From Undaria pinnatifida (taxonomy: Eukaryota > Sar > Phaeophyceae > Laminariales > Alariaceae), in assembly GCA_012845835.1 (NCBI GenBank), contig JABAKD010000006.1, positions 9,912,192-9,976,191 of the forward strand: 64,000 bases of DNA. The letters are read 5' to 3'. How positions within the stretch are numbered: the stretch's first letter is position 1; the number at the start of each line of letters is the position of its first letter. The notes below the pieces were generated by a model. It saw only the letters and a list, made by a program, of their open reading frames with translations. It had not been told where the DNA came from and made no database searches. Shown piece by piece: positions 31,666 to 43,631 of the stretch. The position numbers and the translations under genes are program-made.

Positions 31666-33290
31666 TATATAGTGTGAATGGATTAAATGGCAATGTGTGT
31701 AACAACAGGGCAGGTTTGTTTTTTTTCCGTGTCTTGCATGCGGCCTTTCGTCCAAGAACGGAGTCAGAGGGAACGGGTAGGCAGGGGAACAAGATCCGCT
31801 TATCATCGCAACTAACTCCGGTCGTGACCCACAAACTTCCTTTTGCTTTCTCCTGCTCAGACGTTTGCGTGATCATCCGCTACACCACAACACCATCCTC
31901 TGTAAACTGACGGCCTCACAACAAAGCGCTGGCCTGGACGACATATCGGTGAGACAAGGGGTTGCCGTTCTACGTAATGCCTAGCAATCGTACTAGCCCA
32001 ACAGTCGCTGACTTACAATTTTTCGCCCAACGAAATACCGGTATTGGTATACCCCTCGACTGTCACTCTCAACGACTTACCCATATTCCCCTTTTAAGTG
32101 TCTACCTTTTTCCTTCAAACTACATAATCGCTGTCGAAACCGACTGCCCAATATGAGCTACCGTCCTCAAAGAGTTGCTGGTGCGAGAGCTTGGGTTAGG
32201 TAAATGGCTCATATAGGCGCTGCCGCACCAGACCAAGAAGATGCCGAGTGTTCACCAGATTGTCACTAGGTATGCCAATCGTATCAGTAGATTGGTGCAG
32301 GTAAACTCGGCAAAATACGTGCGAGATGTGTAAAATGCCGACATTCAAGAAAGGAAGAGGCCACATGAACAGGTCCAAATTGCACGTCGGAAAAAATCAA
32401 TTCCAGGCAATCCGACTGCTGACATACTGCACCTACAAGAGCAGGATACCCTACATCACGATCAAATGACAAGTCCAGCTAAATACCAGTTTTTCTCTAG
32501 GTTATGAGAAGGGCGGTGATGTAGGCCGATTCGATGTTCCATCGACCCCCAGCGCTGCACTATCCACACTGTCACCTCACCCAACGCTAGTGACATGTGC
32601 AATCGTCCCCAAGACGTCGTGCTGAGAGAGATGGAGGGGGTGGCAGCAATTGATGCACGGTGGGGGTATTTTGCAACAACTGTAGGTATACCTAAAACGC
32701 ACTCGAGCTAACGTTAGGTCGTTTTTCTGGTCGAAACTCGTAGCTGCCCGGTGCGTGCGGTAGTTCGTGGAGGGTTCGACGGGGGCATCCAAGCAGGAAA
32801 TTCCTCAGGCACCCCTCTCAGTGATGGTTGCTCCTACACAGGGTCAACAGTTCGCTTACGCTAGTGTGGGGTTGCTCAGTCCAACCCCATTGCAGTTTGA
32901 GGTTATCTAGTTCAAGAGCTTCGTATTACACCCAAATACCATATTGAGATCTAGTCAAAGTGACGACAGACAATCGCGTGGCGTAGGCACACCCAAGTAA
33001 TCAACCATATAGTTACTCCCACATAGAGTTCGATCGGTGGCAGTTAGTTTCCCTGGGCCTGCAGGTGAGCCTCGTTTGTCAGAAATGAGTTGACGCGAAG
33101 GGGCTAGCTAGCCCTTTGGAACAAAACGCCAATCCCGCAACAGGGGAATAGGGAAGTCAGGCTGGGATTTGTGAGATACCAAGCAAGTCACGAGCCTATA
33201 TCGAGAAGTCCATGTAGAACGGTTCGTTTGTCTCGCAGACATCAAGGCTGAGTCATAACTACGGTATAATATTATTATTCGGTAGGTGTA
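31666..33290. other. unrecognised intergenic stretch
   Basis: No gene, RNA or repeat family was recognised. Short frames on both strands lack domains. Confidence 0.35.
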
Positions 33291-33299
33291 GTACTGCGT

Positions 33300-34680
33300 C
33301 AGTACTGCTCTTGACAAATTAAAATACCCTACTCTCCCATTATCTCGATAAACCTTTCTTCGAAATTCGTCTATGCAAAATGTGTGCGATGCTGCAATCG
33401 CGCATAGTACGGGGGGTGTGCATCTCCTCATGAAGAATATATGTCATCGACGTCTCTAAGGGCCATTAATGTTGAGCGCCCGCGTCAAAGGAGTGATACG
33501 AAGAGGTTCAATCTACAGTCGTCTCTCCGCACGGAAACAATCATAACACTCGTTTTTCGACGAACAGAGTCTGACGGCTGCGGTACTCTACACACTTGGT
33601 AACATAGCATCCGCAATCTGACATTTCCCGGTGGGTGTCATTGAGAGCTCAATGTACGAGGCGATTTAAGGTCGATTATACCTTATATTGGAAACATCAG
33701 TACAAAACGCGGTCAAATCTCTCCATTTCGGCTTTTCCGTTCCATACCAACGTTTCTTGCCTTTCTTTTGTTCGGCTGAAGATGACACTAGGTTACAGAG
33801 AGGTGATGAAGCTTACGTTTTCGACCTGTTTGTCATTCGATCGTGCTTAGCAGAATACCACCTCTTCAACGCCGACGTATGTGAATGACCCCACTCCCAT
33901 GACGAGCAAACCCAATGAACGTTGCATTATCTGACGAGACATACGCCCACGTCGACAAACGCGGCATTCCAGCAAGTGACGAGGGGGCGTTGTGTTCTCT
34001 GTGTGACGTACAGCATCAGCAATGGGATCAGACCACCGCAGTTGTAATCTGACATCGACCAAGTGCTCGGTAGGGGTATCCCCGCTTTTTTTTATTTTAA
34101 TTACTTAGCGAGCTGGGGTCACTCCAAGACGTGCCTGCATCCCAAGGGCATACCTGTATGTTTTACTAGTTAAGGGCGCACAACAGCAAAGGCCCGGTGC
34201 ACATCGCCGTACTGGAAAGCACCACAGCGCACTAGGCACTCGCGCGGCTTGGCCGTTAAAAATGAAATAACAACCTCCTCCATTCGTACACACTCCCACC
34301 TTGCCACTTCCGTCGCAGATGATAAAATTCTGATAGTCTGTGCGACCATCTCGTAGTTAAAATTTATGACTGACTACCCTCTGTGAAGAACGTACCAGTA
34401 ACAGTTAGACGCGCGTCACGGAAATAAATGCTCCACAGCAAGCAGTCGGACTTTGTCCCTCGCAAAACTGGCATTTGTTTTCTGTGCGCAGAATGACTAC
34501 TAGATGAACGTATTTTCCATTGACCGTGGTGGTAGTAGCTGGATCCAACGCGAGTCAACGACCTGTATCCCAACATGATGACACACACTCCCCGCAACAC
34601 GCGCGATCGGAGCATCGCACACATCGTTCAAAATGTGAGTTGGATGTGACCCTCATACTCTCAGAGATGGTAGTGCGTTT
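33300..34680. mobile_element. diverged F3 element (two facing arms)
   Basis: The plus arm at about 33315-33600 keeps TCGAAATTCGTCTATGCAAA and the GTGTGCATCTCCTCATGAAG type box. The minus arm at about 34550-34670 keeps CGCGCGATCGGAGCATCGCA. Both are older than other F3 arms. Pairing is inference. Confidence 0.4.
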
Positions 34681-35703
34681 GGTTTTCATCCTCCTCCTAT
34701 AAAAAAAACTTTGTTCTTCCTGTATGGCCGTGTGACCACAACCTACACCTGATGTCAGCAATTCGATAAACATATGGTCTACCAATAATAATTTTTTTTC
34801 GCTGCAGTGGCAGTGCTCGTACTCCACCGCATTGCTGAGGTATTGAACCATGCCGCATGACATTTTGAAGCTTCAAATGACTCCTCCGAGCGAACACATA
34901 CACCACGGTCTTCTGATGGCTCGGGGATATATGTGCTGTTGTTTTAGACCTCGACTATGCCTATAGTTGATCGCTTGTCGGACGCTCGACGACAAGGCAA
35001 AACGTTCTTCATGCCCCTGATTGGATCTTATTCCGCTTGGAAAGAATGTGCTAAACAAATACATTTCAAGCGACGTTCCCCAAACAGCAGCGCAGTACTT
35101 GGCAGATCTATCTTACACCGCGACAGCGCGGCACGTGACGGGTGAACATATCGGCGTCTCTATAGGTTTTCGTTTGTTGACAAGAATTGTGCTTGAATGC
35201 CTCATATTCGAAGACCATCTTGTTTGACCTCGGCATCTTTTCCTCTCGCGAGCTATTCGAGTGGTATGTCCGGCATTCTTGTTGCGCACACCATACATCT
35301 TGCCCATGCAACGTTTACGTTTCGTCGTTTTGTGTCCTCCTAAGATTTTATCTCGCGGGGGAATCCTTTCAAGCTACTTCCACTCGCGTCGAAGCTGCTG
35401 TTCCTATTTTTCCAACGGGTATCTGCCGATGGTTGACATACGAGCACGGGTGGACTAACACCCAGACTCTACCTGTATGTACTGCTCCAAAACAAATTTC
35501 GAGCCCTAGAGCGACGGTTTGAAATAATACCATATCCAGCGTCTGGTGCATATCATTGTGGATCACACTCGCCCAACGCTCTTCTTGGCTCTCCCCCAAC
35601 GCCATTCTTGGCTTCCAAACCGAAAACCCCTTCAGGTTCAGAATACCGTTGAGAATAAATCGAGGACGACACCGCCTGCACAACGTCGACCTGAGACCAG
35701 CCC
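34681..35703. other. region upstream of the LNR gene
   Basis: No supported gene; presumably contains the promoter of the gene at 35704. No TATA box or other element is defensible by eye. Overlapping short frames occur on both strands. Confidence 0.35.
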
Positions 35704-35908
35704 ATGAAGATCCAAGGCTACCATCCCATTGCTCTCGCAGCTCTCGGCTGTGCAGGGATACTCCTTTCGGAAAATGTTATCGCCACCAGCAGCAGCGATT
35801 CGTCCACGACGACCTTCAGTGATGATTCATTCTCATCAGGTGGTTGTGTAACCGAGTACATCGCAGACGGAGACTGCGATCTGTTTAATAACAACGAGGA
35901 TTGCGGTG
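35704..35908 (+). CDS. LNR gene exon 1: signal peptide and first half of LNR 1
   Basis: 68 codons plus one base. Signal peptide at residues 1 to about 26, a Ser/Thr-rich linker, then CVTEYIADGDCDLFNNNEDC. The donor at 35909 reads GTAAGT. It splits the codon after its first base (phase 1). Confidence 0.85.
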
Positions 35909-38900
35909 GTAAGTGGACCGGTTTATGGAACAGAACGACGCCGTAGTAACAAACAGATGTCTGGAACGGGTCATCACCTCCCCTCCCCCGCCATGCTGCG
36001 ACTGTGCTTTTTGGCCTGAAGAAACTGCGAAAATAGTACCTCGTAGAGAGCGACAATAGGTCGAAACTCGCTGTTGACTGGTCGCCGGAGGATAACAATG
36101 AACATGTCCAATGTCAAATTTTGGCCAGCAGCCGGGAGATCACTGCCGTCTGCGTCGTAGATCTCTGTCTGTGACTCCGGGTCCTAGCGGCAACGGATAG
36201 AGAGAACGTTAAAAGCCGCAGAAAAAAATAATCATGTCTGGCGCTCTCGCAATAAATAGCCCGATGAAAACATTCTCTACGAGAACCCAACGAGATAAGA
36301 AGTTCAACAACTGTTAATTGATTGGATTGCCGGGCAAGGCTTTTTTTCGCAATATAAATCTACATTTAAACCCGATGCACCGGGTTCTTATGAGACCGCC
36401 CCAGCGATGTAGCATGGTTTTCTGCTGTTTCTTATCAGAGCGACAACACCGAGTCACTGGCAATCTCTGCGGACGTACTACTGCTGTGCACAAATATTCG
36501 GTTCGCCGTTACGGCCTTACCTTTCTATCGACTGTCCACGCCTCTTTCTTGCTGCTTTTGTCTCCCTCCTTGCGGGTTCTCACCTCGTTTTGCCAGATCG
36601 TACGCGATATATATCCTGATTTAGACGCCATTCCTACATCGTCCCCACAGAGATACGTCATACCCCCCGCGCTCGTATCGCATTCGCTGTTCTTACATCG
36701 TCTTTGCCAAATATCTCAGGGTATGACGGTGGCGATTGCTGCGAGTGCACGTGCATCAGCACCATCTCATACGAGTGCGGCGCCGGCTACCATGGCGGGT
36801 ACTCGTGCATCGACCCCAGTGCTGAATGTGTCGACGACGACGATGTCACCACCAATCCAGAAGGAGAGGACTATCCGAGCTCGTACACGACGACCGACTC
36901 GACGTTTACGACGTATTCGAGTCCATATTCGACGTCGAGTTTGGGATGCATTCCTGGATACATCTCAGATGGGTACTGTGATCAAATCAACAACAACGAG
37001 GAATGCGGTACGTCTCGTGTTTACAATCCCTCATTTTCTGTCTTCCCGGTATTTCTTATATTGCGCGAATGCTTCGCTTATGGCCAAATTGGACGATGTC
37101 GTTTTAGTCAGAGAGCTCAGACAAAGAAAAAAAAATTGCATCGGGGTTCTCTGTCCATGGTTCGTGAAATAACCGTGAAAACTGTTTCCGTGCAAAACGG
37201 AGTAACGATGGAACGTCGTGGCACCAAGTGGGGTTCAGCGCCTCTTGTGCACTTGGCCTAAACTCAAACGTCCGACAAGGAGCGTCACAACAGGCACCAG
37301 GCAGTACATGTTTGGTGGACGATTGACAGTTGCTAAGGTCGAAGCGCGCACGTTTTTTTCTATTGGCTCCGAATTTCAGGAACTGTATTCCACCTTTTAA
37401 CCTAATACCCCAAAAACATATGTCGAGAGAAGTCATGAAGTGGAACGCGATGAAAAATCATATGCATGGCCAAAGTATAAAAATCTTATCGGCAGAAATA
37501 TCGGATGCAATTTCGACGATTTATGGTTAAGGAGCACAGTCATTCAGAAACCGTCTCTGCCCAAAAGGGCTAGCTTTATGGTGACGCTCGCCACAGGTAG
37601 CGCGTATATGATCCACAAGGTTCGGTGTTGCCGGCGATCACGCTCCAATAAAGGGGACCGAGCGGTTAACAGTAACCGGAACAGACAGATGCATCATATA
37701 CATACTTGAAACGCCTGGGGCCTGCGAGAACATTGACGGCCGTATACGAGGCAGGGCCAATATTGTTCCAACGAGGTCTTGGAAATAGAGCTCATCGACG
37801 TCATGCGGATATAACCCTTTGTGGTATCTTTTATAACTATGATGGTGTACATGGTTGGGAATGATAGGCTGCAAGAGAAAAATAAACAATATACAACACC
37901 TTACAAAATACTCATCAAACTGTCTCACTTGGAGTTTCAGGGAATTAGTCCGGGCAAAGAAAAATAATAGACGTTCTAACCCATCGGCAAATGCCACAAC
38001 ATATTTTGCGTCCCCTTGTCGATTGAAACGTACAGTTTCATCACGTTGTTCTGCTAAAATTTCGCAGTCAGCCCCAGAAATAGTAACAAGTACAATTTTA
38101 ATGACCATAACATACACACCCAGTTGAACGAACAACCTCAGTTGACATAACATACGCATGCGAAGTCAAGGGACTTCTACATGCATACAGCAACGCTTTA
38201 CATTCCAATATCTCTTTGTGTACGAGCTTGCATTTGGTTTATTACAAGCATTATAACCAGCTCTCGTGAGACTCTCCTGGGCATTCATGATGCTCTTGAC
38301 ATACTGCGTGACAATTTTGGGTTGTTCGCCCGAATATGGAAAGTTTGCCTGGTCTACATTCTTCAACTGAAATATTAGCATACTGTGACCATGGCAACAA
38401 CTCGAATCAAGGAGGGCGAGATTTCCATAAGTAGGATTTGGCTTTTTTTACAAGGCTATGGCAAAATGTGGGAAAATGTTATCGTTAGAATCGTATAGAT
38501 GCTTGGGAGCAGAGGTTAGCGAAGAAAACTACAAGATCCTCAAATAATATAATATTAGTCTATACCTTACAGAGTTTTCAGAAAAATGGGAACGGAGCCT
38601 AAAATGGGAACCAAGCGTTATCTCCAGAACCATGTGGTGTATCAGAGAACCGAAATGATCCTGCGAAACCCCTTTTCCAGCCCTGTGAGAGGAGCGCGTC
38701 AGAACGGTCATGCTCCATCTCATGCCTTCGGGTGGGCGCGAAAAGCGATATACGCTGGCTCTATGGTGATCTCTCTAGATGCTGGCTACCGAGGCGATGC
38801 CGAGGACTTCCAGCCTGAGCGACAGCTCATTCGAAGGCTGCTGTACAGCCCCACAGGACTGTCATTTTTTTTTTGTTGAGTTGTACATAATTGGTTTGCT

Positions 38901-41900
38901 TTCTAAAAAAAACCGTCCGTTCTCATTTTAGGCGCCGTTCCCATTTTTCGGAAAACAGATTATCCCGCGCCAGCCGCGCCGCGCGCCCCCGCGCCCCCGC
39001 GGCGCCGCCGGCCCCGCAACCCACACCACATCCCCGCAGGATTCCCCCGCGCCCCACAACTCCACCTGGTCCACGCGCGGCCCTAAGCTTTTTGATGATG
39101 ATACCAAGATGGGTACCGGTTTAAGGCGTCGAGATATCGATTCCGTGCGGCGGATGGCAATACGTCATCGGGGCTCTCTGAGTTACCATGGTTTTCCCCG
39201 GCACCAACGGTTGGGGTTATGTCAGCTCGTGCTCACAAAACGATGGGCTATTGTGGCATTGATTTTCACGACGGCATACGTTCTTTGAGCATTTTTTGTC
39301 CATCTCATAAACGGCCCGTTCTGATTTGCGTATCATGTGCATCACTCTTATAGTAGCGCGAAACAGTCCGGAGTTTTGGCTGCTTCTAACGGTGCGTGGA
39401 AACACGACGCACCTACGACGAGTACAAGATTGTGCTGACGTACTTTCTCGAATTTGTACTGGTCCGAATATTGTGCACATTAGCCATATAAATGGTTTGA
39501 CACAATACAGCGCACATTTTAGGATGATCAATAAGAAAAAATGAATAAAAAAGTGCAAACCCCATTAAATCGGAAATCAAAACGGAACTTATGAGGCACC
39601 AGCTATTCGAGCCGCGGTCTCAGGGCGCACACGGATAAAATAAGGCTGCTGTTCTACCTGTATCTACCCTTTGTTTTTAACCCCATCACTAGATTAGTCA
39701 TGAACTGCTGCAAAAAAAGGTGGCCTCTCCATGAGATGTCCAAAATGTGACGGCACGAGCCCGACGAACACCCCTTTCGTCCAGCTGGGGTGCGGTCTTT
39801 GAAACCTTGACAGGTGAGACCTCCATGTCAAGCCTGGCATGCATGACACAGAAACCGATTGTTTCAACTTCGGCCCAGCACATCGTGTGTCCTAGAAGGC
39901 AATGTTGCAATTAACGCATCTCAAAGTAAAGAATTGGGAGTTGATGGGGTCGTCGCGGTCGCCGTCGTCGTCTTCTTTGTCTGTCAGTCACTAGGAATAT
40001 TTTTTCATTGGCGTAGACGACTCGGTTTAAAAAAATGCACGCTCGATTCCTTGTCAGGTTTTGACGGTGGGGATTGCTGCGAGTGCACCTGCGTTGACAC
40101 TGACTCCTATACCTGCGGCGAGGATTCGACGTATCCTGGTGGGTTTGCCTGCCTCGATCCGAGCGCTCCGTGCGCCGATGACGACGACTTCGACCCTGAG
40201 GACTACGAATACACGTACTCGGACGACGACTACATGCCCGACAGCAGTTCGTACTCCCAGTGCCTTGATGAAGTTAGTGGAAACGGGAACTGTGACTGGG
40301 ACAACAATATCCACGAATGCGGTGGGTGAACTTTATCGGTAGGAAATAGTGGGCAGAACATCGTCAAGTATCCGAAATGAGCGTTATATCTGACGCATAC
40401 ATCGTTCCTTGCGACGCACACATGATGCGAAACTTATCTTACGTATCGGAGACGTCTCCACGTCTTCTGTTACCTTGACACTGTCCATCTTATCTTCTAT
40501 AAACACTGAAAATAGGATTCGTCGAGGTTCTTACTCACAGTTTCATATCCGGCCATTGAGACCGTTGATAAATCTTGGCTCACGTTTTGTGTCGATCCAT
40601 ATTATGCCGGTACGCACAAGTTGAGGCATTCGACAATCTGAGCAAACCCATTTTTTTACATTGATGTTATAAGGCTATGACGGTGGTGACTGCTGCGAGT
40701 GCGACTGCGAAAGCACCGAAGAATACACCTGCGGTGGTAACAGCAGCTACAATTGCACCGACCCAAGCTCCTCATGCATCAACGGCTTTGTTCTAGCCGG
40801 CACCAAGACAACCATTAGCGTGTCCGCTAACGCGTTTGACACGCGTGCTGGGGAAGCCAGCGGTGATGTTGGCTGCGGGGATGATGGATGCGCACCAGAG
40901 CTATCTCGCGACGGCGACAGCGAAGACGTCGAGTCTAGGTGGTCCTGCAAACAAGATATTGTTCCCGACGGAGAACCGTGCGAGATAGAGTTCGTGTTCG
41001 ACGACCCCCAGGATATCATGGAAGTACAGGTGGCCTTTTGGAAGGGGGACGAACGCGCGCGCACCGTGGAGGTAAGCAGAGAGTGAAATATATGGTTTAG
41101 TTGCGCGGGTTCATCTCGAGAGTGCGTAGCAAATATCAGCCATCGTATCGTTCTTGTCGCGTTTTGTGCGTACATTAATAGATACTATAGGTCGTGGGTG
41201 ACGTTTTATCGACGGCGGAAACGATGTTAAAATACAATGGGGGTGCGACGGACACCTATTCGTTAGTTAAAGGTACATGTTTCTGCCTGTTATTCAAGCG
41301 CCGAGCATCTAATATATTGACTGCCGATGTGACACGTGCGGTTCGTGCGGCCCGATGGTGCACTCCTCTGATGTCAAGAATAGAGCTGCTACACCAAAAG
41401 CTCACTGGCGCTGTTTTCTCGACGTCGTTGGATGGATATTTGGCCCCTTCTAAATCATAGCTCTAGCGAGCGCTTTCCACATGTTCCAGACTGCTGACGT
41501 CAAAGCCTCAGACTTGGTTTAAACCCGGAGCGCCGATCTCAGTGCGAGCGATATGACGGAGGACAAGTTGGTACGTGATAGTGGCACGTGTTGTTTGACA
41601 CCAGGTGACATGTTGGGTTTTGTTTATCGTTTGTTCTGTAAGATATATAAAATGATTCAAGGTCGTACATTCGGTTACAACAAAGGGTGTTCCGCCTGTA
41701 CGTAAGGCGGTCCATCTTGAGGCATTCTATTATCTAGATCTCCAATCGTTACGCTCAAAGTGTTCCGATTTGTAGGTCTTCGCCTATGCAACGTAGAAAC
41801 ATTTTCTTCCGTGGCACTGCTCCGTAGTAGACAGAGTTCTCGCCTTAATCGAAGGGAGCTGCACACCCGCTCTGCCCGATGCAAACCTATCATCGCTGTA

Positions 41901-43631
41901 AACGCCATCCCGATCACGCTCCTGAAAAAGCGCGGGGCCTCCGTCTCTTAAGCCCCACTCTGAGGATACTTTTCCCATATTTTTTGCAGCCCCGCTTTGT
42001 CAACACCCCGCAAAGCCTAACGTACATCAGAACGAGGCCGCGCTACGTGAACGGCGTATTGGTGTGGCGCGAGCGATGGCTGTCCGCAATAATTGCATTG
42101 CTCAGGTTTGGTCGTGGTTTCCAACGTCGGTATATACACCATCTCCATGAACGTTTTTGTTTTGGACTAACAACAGCACACGGTGTCGTCCATTTTGAAC
42201 TGGGGTACGGGGTGACTGGTTAGAATGGCTGGCACTCAGCATTGCCCATGGGGGTGTCCCCGTTACCGCGTCCACAGCCACGAATCGTGTGCGTGTATTA
42301 ACCGGGCGTTCACAGTGGCGTTGATTCAGTCGGCCAAAACGTGTAGCAACGTTATACACGATGGTAGCACTTTGGACCAAGGCTACGGTAGCCCTTTTTC
42401 ACTGGTGTGTTTGAGCCACTCGCACGAGTAGCTCTGTACCCTACGGATGAAGATGGTTTAGGCACTTGGTTTGGCGCAGCTCAGATCAGCTTTGCATTGC
42501 GGATTGATTTCGTCAATGTAAAACATAAAGAAAACGTAAGATTGCATAGGAACAAAGGGGTTACTCGCGCGAGTGACCCCTAGCCACTGAAATAAAAAGC
42601 CCAAAAAGGGACCCCCCTACCGTAGCCTGGGTCTTTGCCAGACATTCAACGGTCGTCGGTGATTATCGGACGTCCAGGTGACGTCCCGTAATCTCCGTTC
42701 ACCTTCCAACCAATAATCAAGCCGTTCTTAGCTGGCTCATCTCCTTACCCGGCGCCCGTTATCCTCTGATCCGCCCTTGAAATGCGGGGATAAAAGCGGT
42801 ACCGGGTCGCACTATTGGAAAATGTCGGCAAATAAATGCCATCTGTCCATGTGGAAGACGTGGAGGTGTGGCTCGTACTCTTGCTGGGTTTAGCAAACCA
42901 GGTGCCGTGGGGCCTTGTTTCCTGGGTGACCTCGTTCAAGTTGAATACATGGGCAATGATCCCGTCGCGGGGAACACACCTTAGTTTTACCTGGTGTGCT
43001 AAACTCTCACCATCGTCGGACATACCTTGTCCCTCCTTGCAGATTAATTTAAAGTCTGTCTACGTAGTACAATCTTCACGTCTATTTTCGATCGTGGTCT
43101 GTGGCCACGTTGTTTACGTCTCCGTACAAGTAGTACGAAGAAGAACTTTACACTGCGGGTATGCCGATTTCACTTTTTAGAAGCAACACATTAACGAGAA
43201 GACAACGAATCAATCACCTTACACCACGATTGTCGCAGGGTTTCCAACGTGATATAGGGCGCACTCGTCGGGGGTGTGGGATGCACGCCGACTAGAAGTG
43301 AGGAAGGCTCTTCATATCATGCAAAGGTCGACATGTCAATCAAAGACAACCTATTCAAAATCACAACGTTATACGATATTCTCCAACATATGCCCACTTT
43401 ATTCAAACGGTTCTTTTTCCAAGCCAAATTGCGTCTCCTCCCCGGCAAAACCGACTGATGATTGTTCTTGTTTGCCGTTATTAGGCAGCGATTAACGGCG
43501 AGGTTATCGGCGATTTCCATTCATACCATGGATCTACGTTCAACGCCCTTGGCATCCAGGGAGTCGGCGTTGACACATTAACGCTCAAATACGTCGATGT
43601 CGCCGATAACGGATGGATCAGCCTAATGGAG
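35704..43631 (+). CDS. secreted LNR (Notch/Lin-12 repeat) multidomain protein, spliced
   Basis: The only host gene I can support. Six exons join in frame: 35704-35908, 36720-37007, 40058-40321, 40674-41071, 41191-41272, 43489-43631. The start ATG at 35704 begins a hydrophobic signal peptide (IALAALGCAGILLS). Three LNR modules follow, each reading IADGDCD..NNNEDCG then DGGDCCEC. LNRs are Ca2+-binding, disulfide-bonded extracellular modules. Exons 4-6 encode an ESRWSC / WKGDERARTVEV / NGWISLMEV type region that resembles discoidin-like galactose-binding domains (inference). The protein is probably secreted or cell-surface. Each exon keeps the phase of the next one. The 3' end was not found: exon 6 ends at a good donor, GTAAGT. 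A possible further exon follows AG at about 44145 but reaches a stop at about 44321. Confidence 0.8.
35909..36719 (+). other. LNR gene intron 1
   Basis: 811 bp, GT-AG, with acceptor ATATCTCAG at 36711-36719. No repeat family was recognised inside. Confidence 0.75.
36720..37007 (+). CDS. LNR gene exon 2: end of LNR 1, linker, first half of LNR 2
   Basis: 288 bp, symmetric 1-1 phase. It opens with YDGGDCCECTC, a Cys-containing linker and an acidic, Ser/Thr/Tyr-rich spacer, then GCIPGYISDGYCDQINNNEE. The donor at 37008 reads GTACGT. Confidence 0.85.
37330..37600 (-). mobile_element. MITE family F5 remnant
   Basis: Resembles 48600-48690: GATGAAAAATCATATGCATG and GGTTAAGGAGCACAGTCATT, then CAGAAACCGTCTC. 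Termini are lost. Confidence 0.5.
38574..38956. mobile_element. TIR element F6, 3-bp TSD
   Basis: 383 bp with terminal inverted repeats of about 38-40 bp. They begin GTTTTCAGAAAAATGGGAAC on the left and match the complement of GTTTTCCGAAAAATGGGAAC on the right. AGA flanks both sides. The interior holds an open frame of 97 codons without a recognised domain. It lies in intron 2 of the LNR gene. Confidence 0.75.
40058..40321 (+). CDS. LNR gene exon 3: end of LNR 2, linker, first half of LNR 3
   Basis: 264 bp, symmetric 1-1 phase, same plan as exon 2: FDGGDCCECTC, linker with GGFACLDPSAPC, acidic Asp/Tyr-rich spacer, then QCLDEVSGNGNCDWDNN. The donor at 40322 is GTGGGT, weaker than the others. 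Confidence 0.85.
40322..40673 (+). other. LNR gene intron 3
   Basis: 352 bp, GT-AG, acceptor GTTATAAG. Nothing else was recognised. Confidence 0.7.
40674..41071 (+). CDS. LNR gene exon 4: end of LNR 3 and start of discoidin-like region
   Basis: 398 bp, entering in phase 1 and leaving in phase 0. It begins YDGGDCCECDC, passes a short Cys linker and then GTKTTISVSANAFDTRAGEA, a Cys/acidic segment, ESRWSC and FDDPQDIMEVQVAFWKGDER. The donor at 41072 is GTAAGC. Confidence 0.82.
41191..41272 (+). CDS. LNR gene exon 5
   Basis: 82 bp starting in phase 0 after acceptor ACTATAG. Encodes VVGDVLSTAETMLKYNGG and continues to SLVK. The donor at 41273 is GTACAT. This looks like the middle of the domain begun in exon 4. 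Confidence 0.65.
41273..43488 (+). other. LNR gene intron 5, about 2.2 kb, with an F1 MITE
   Basis: GT-AG if the acceptor is TTAGGCAG (43481-43488). Use of the AG four bases earlier would create an immediate stop. A segment near 41500-41570 could be a degenerate exon, but it has an in-frame TAA in the frames tried. Confidence 0.5.
42375..42633 (+). mobile_element. MITE family F1, intact copy, TSD TTTG
   Basis: 259 bp, ends GACCAAGGCTACGGTAG and the complement of GACCCAGGCTACGGTAG, flanked by TTTG at 42371-42374 and 42634-42637. ACTCG-NN-CGAGT boxes lie at 42418-42429 and 42563-42574. It lies in intron 5 of the LNR gene. Confidence 0.9.
43489..43631 (+). CDS. LNR gene exon 6
   Basis: 143 bp completing the codon left by exon 5 and ending in phase 0. 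Encodes INGEVIGDFHSYHGSTF and, later, VDVADNGWISLMEV. The NGWISLMEV ending parallels the exon 4 end, which suggests a second copy of the same domain half. The donor at 43632 is GTAAGT, so the gene continues. Confidence 0.7.

Larger units (their letters stand above)
37008..40057 (+). other. LNR gene intron 2, about 3 kb, transposon-bearing
   Basis: GT-AG with acceptor CCTTGTCAG at 40049-40057. It contains an F5 remnant (about 37330-37600), a TIR element (38574-38956) and a C-rich low-complexity tract (about 38965-39065). The rest is unrecognised. Confidence 0.7.

Noticed and set aside
38586-38879. 97-codon frame as an independent host gene
   Set aside because: It starts inside the terminal inverted repeat of F6, within an intron, and has no recognised domain.
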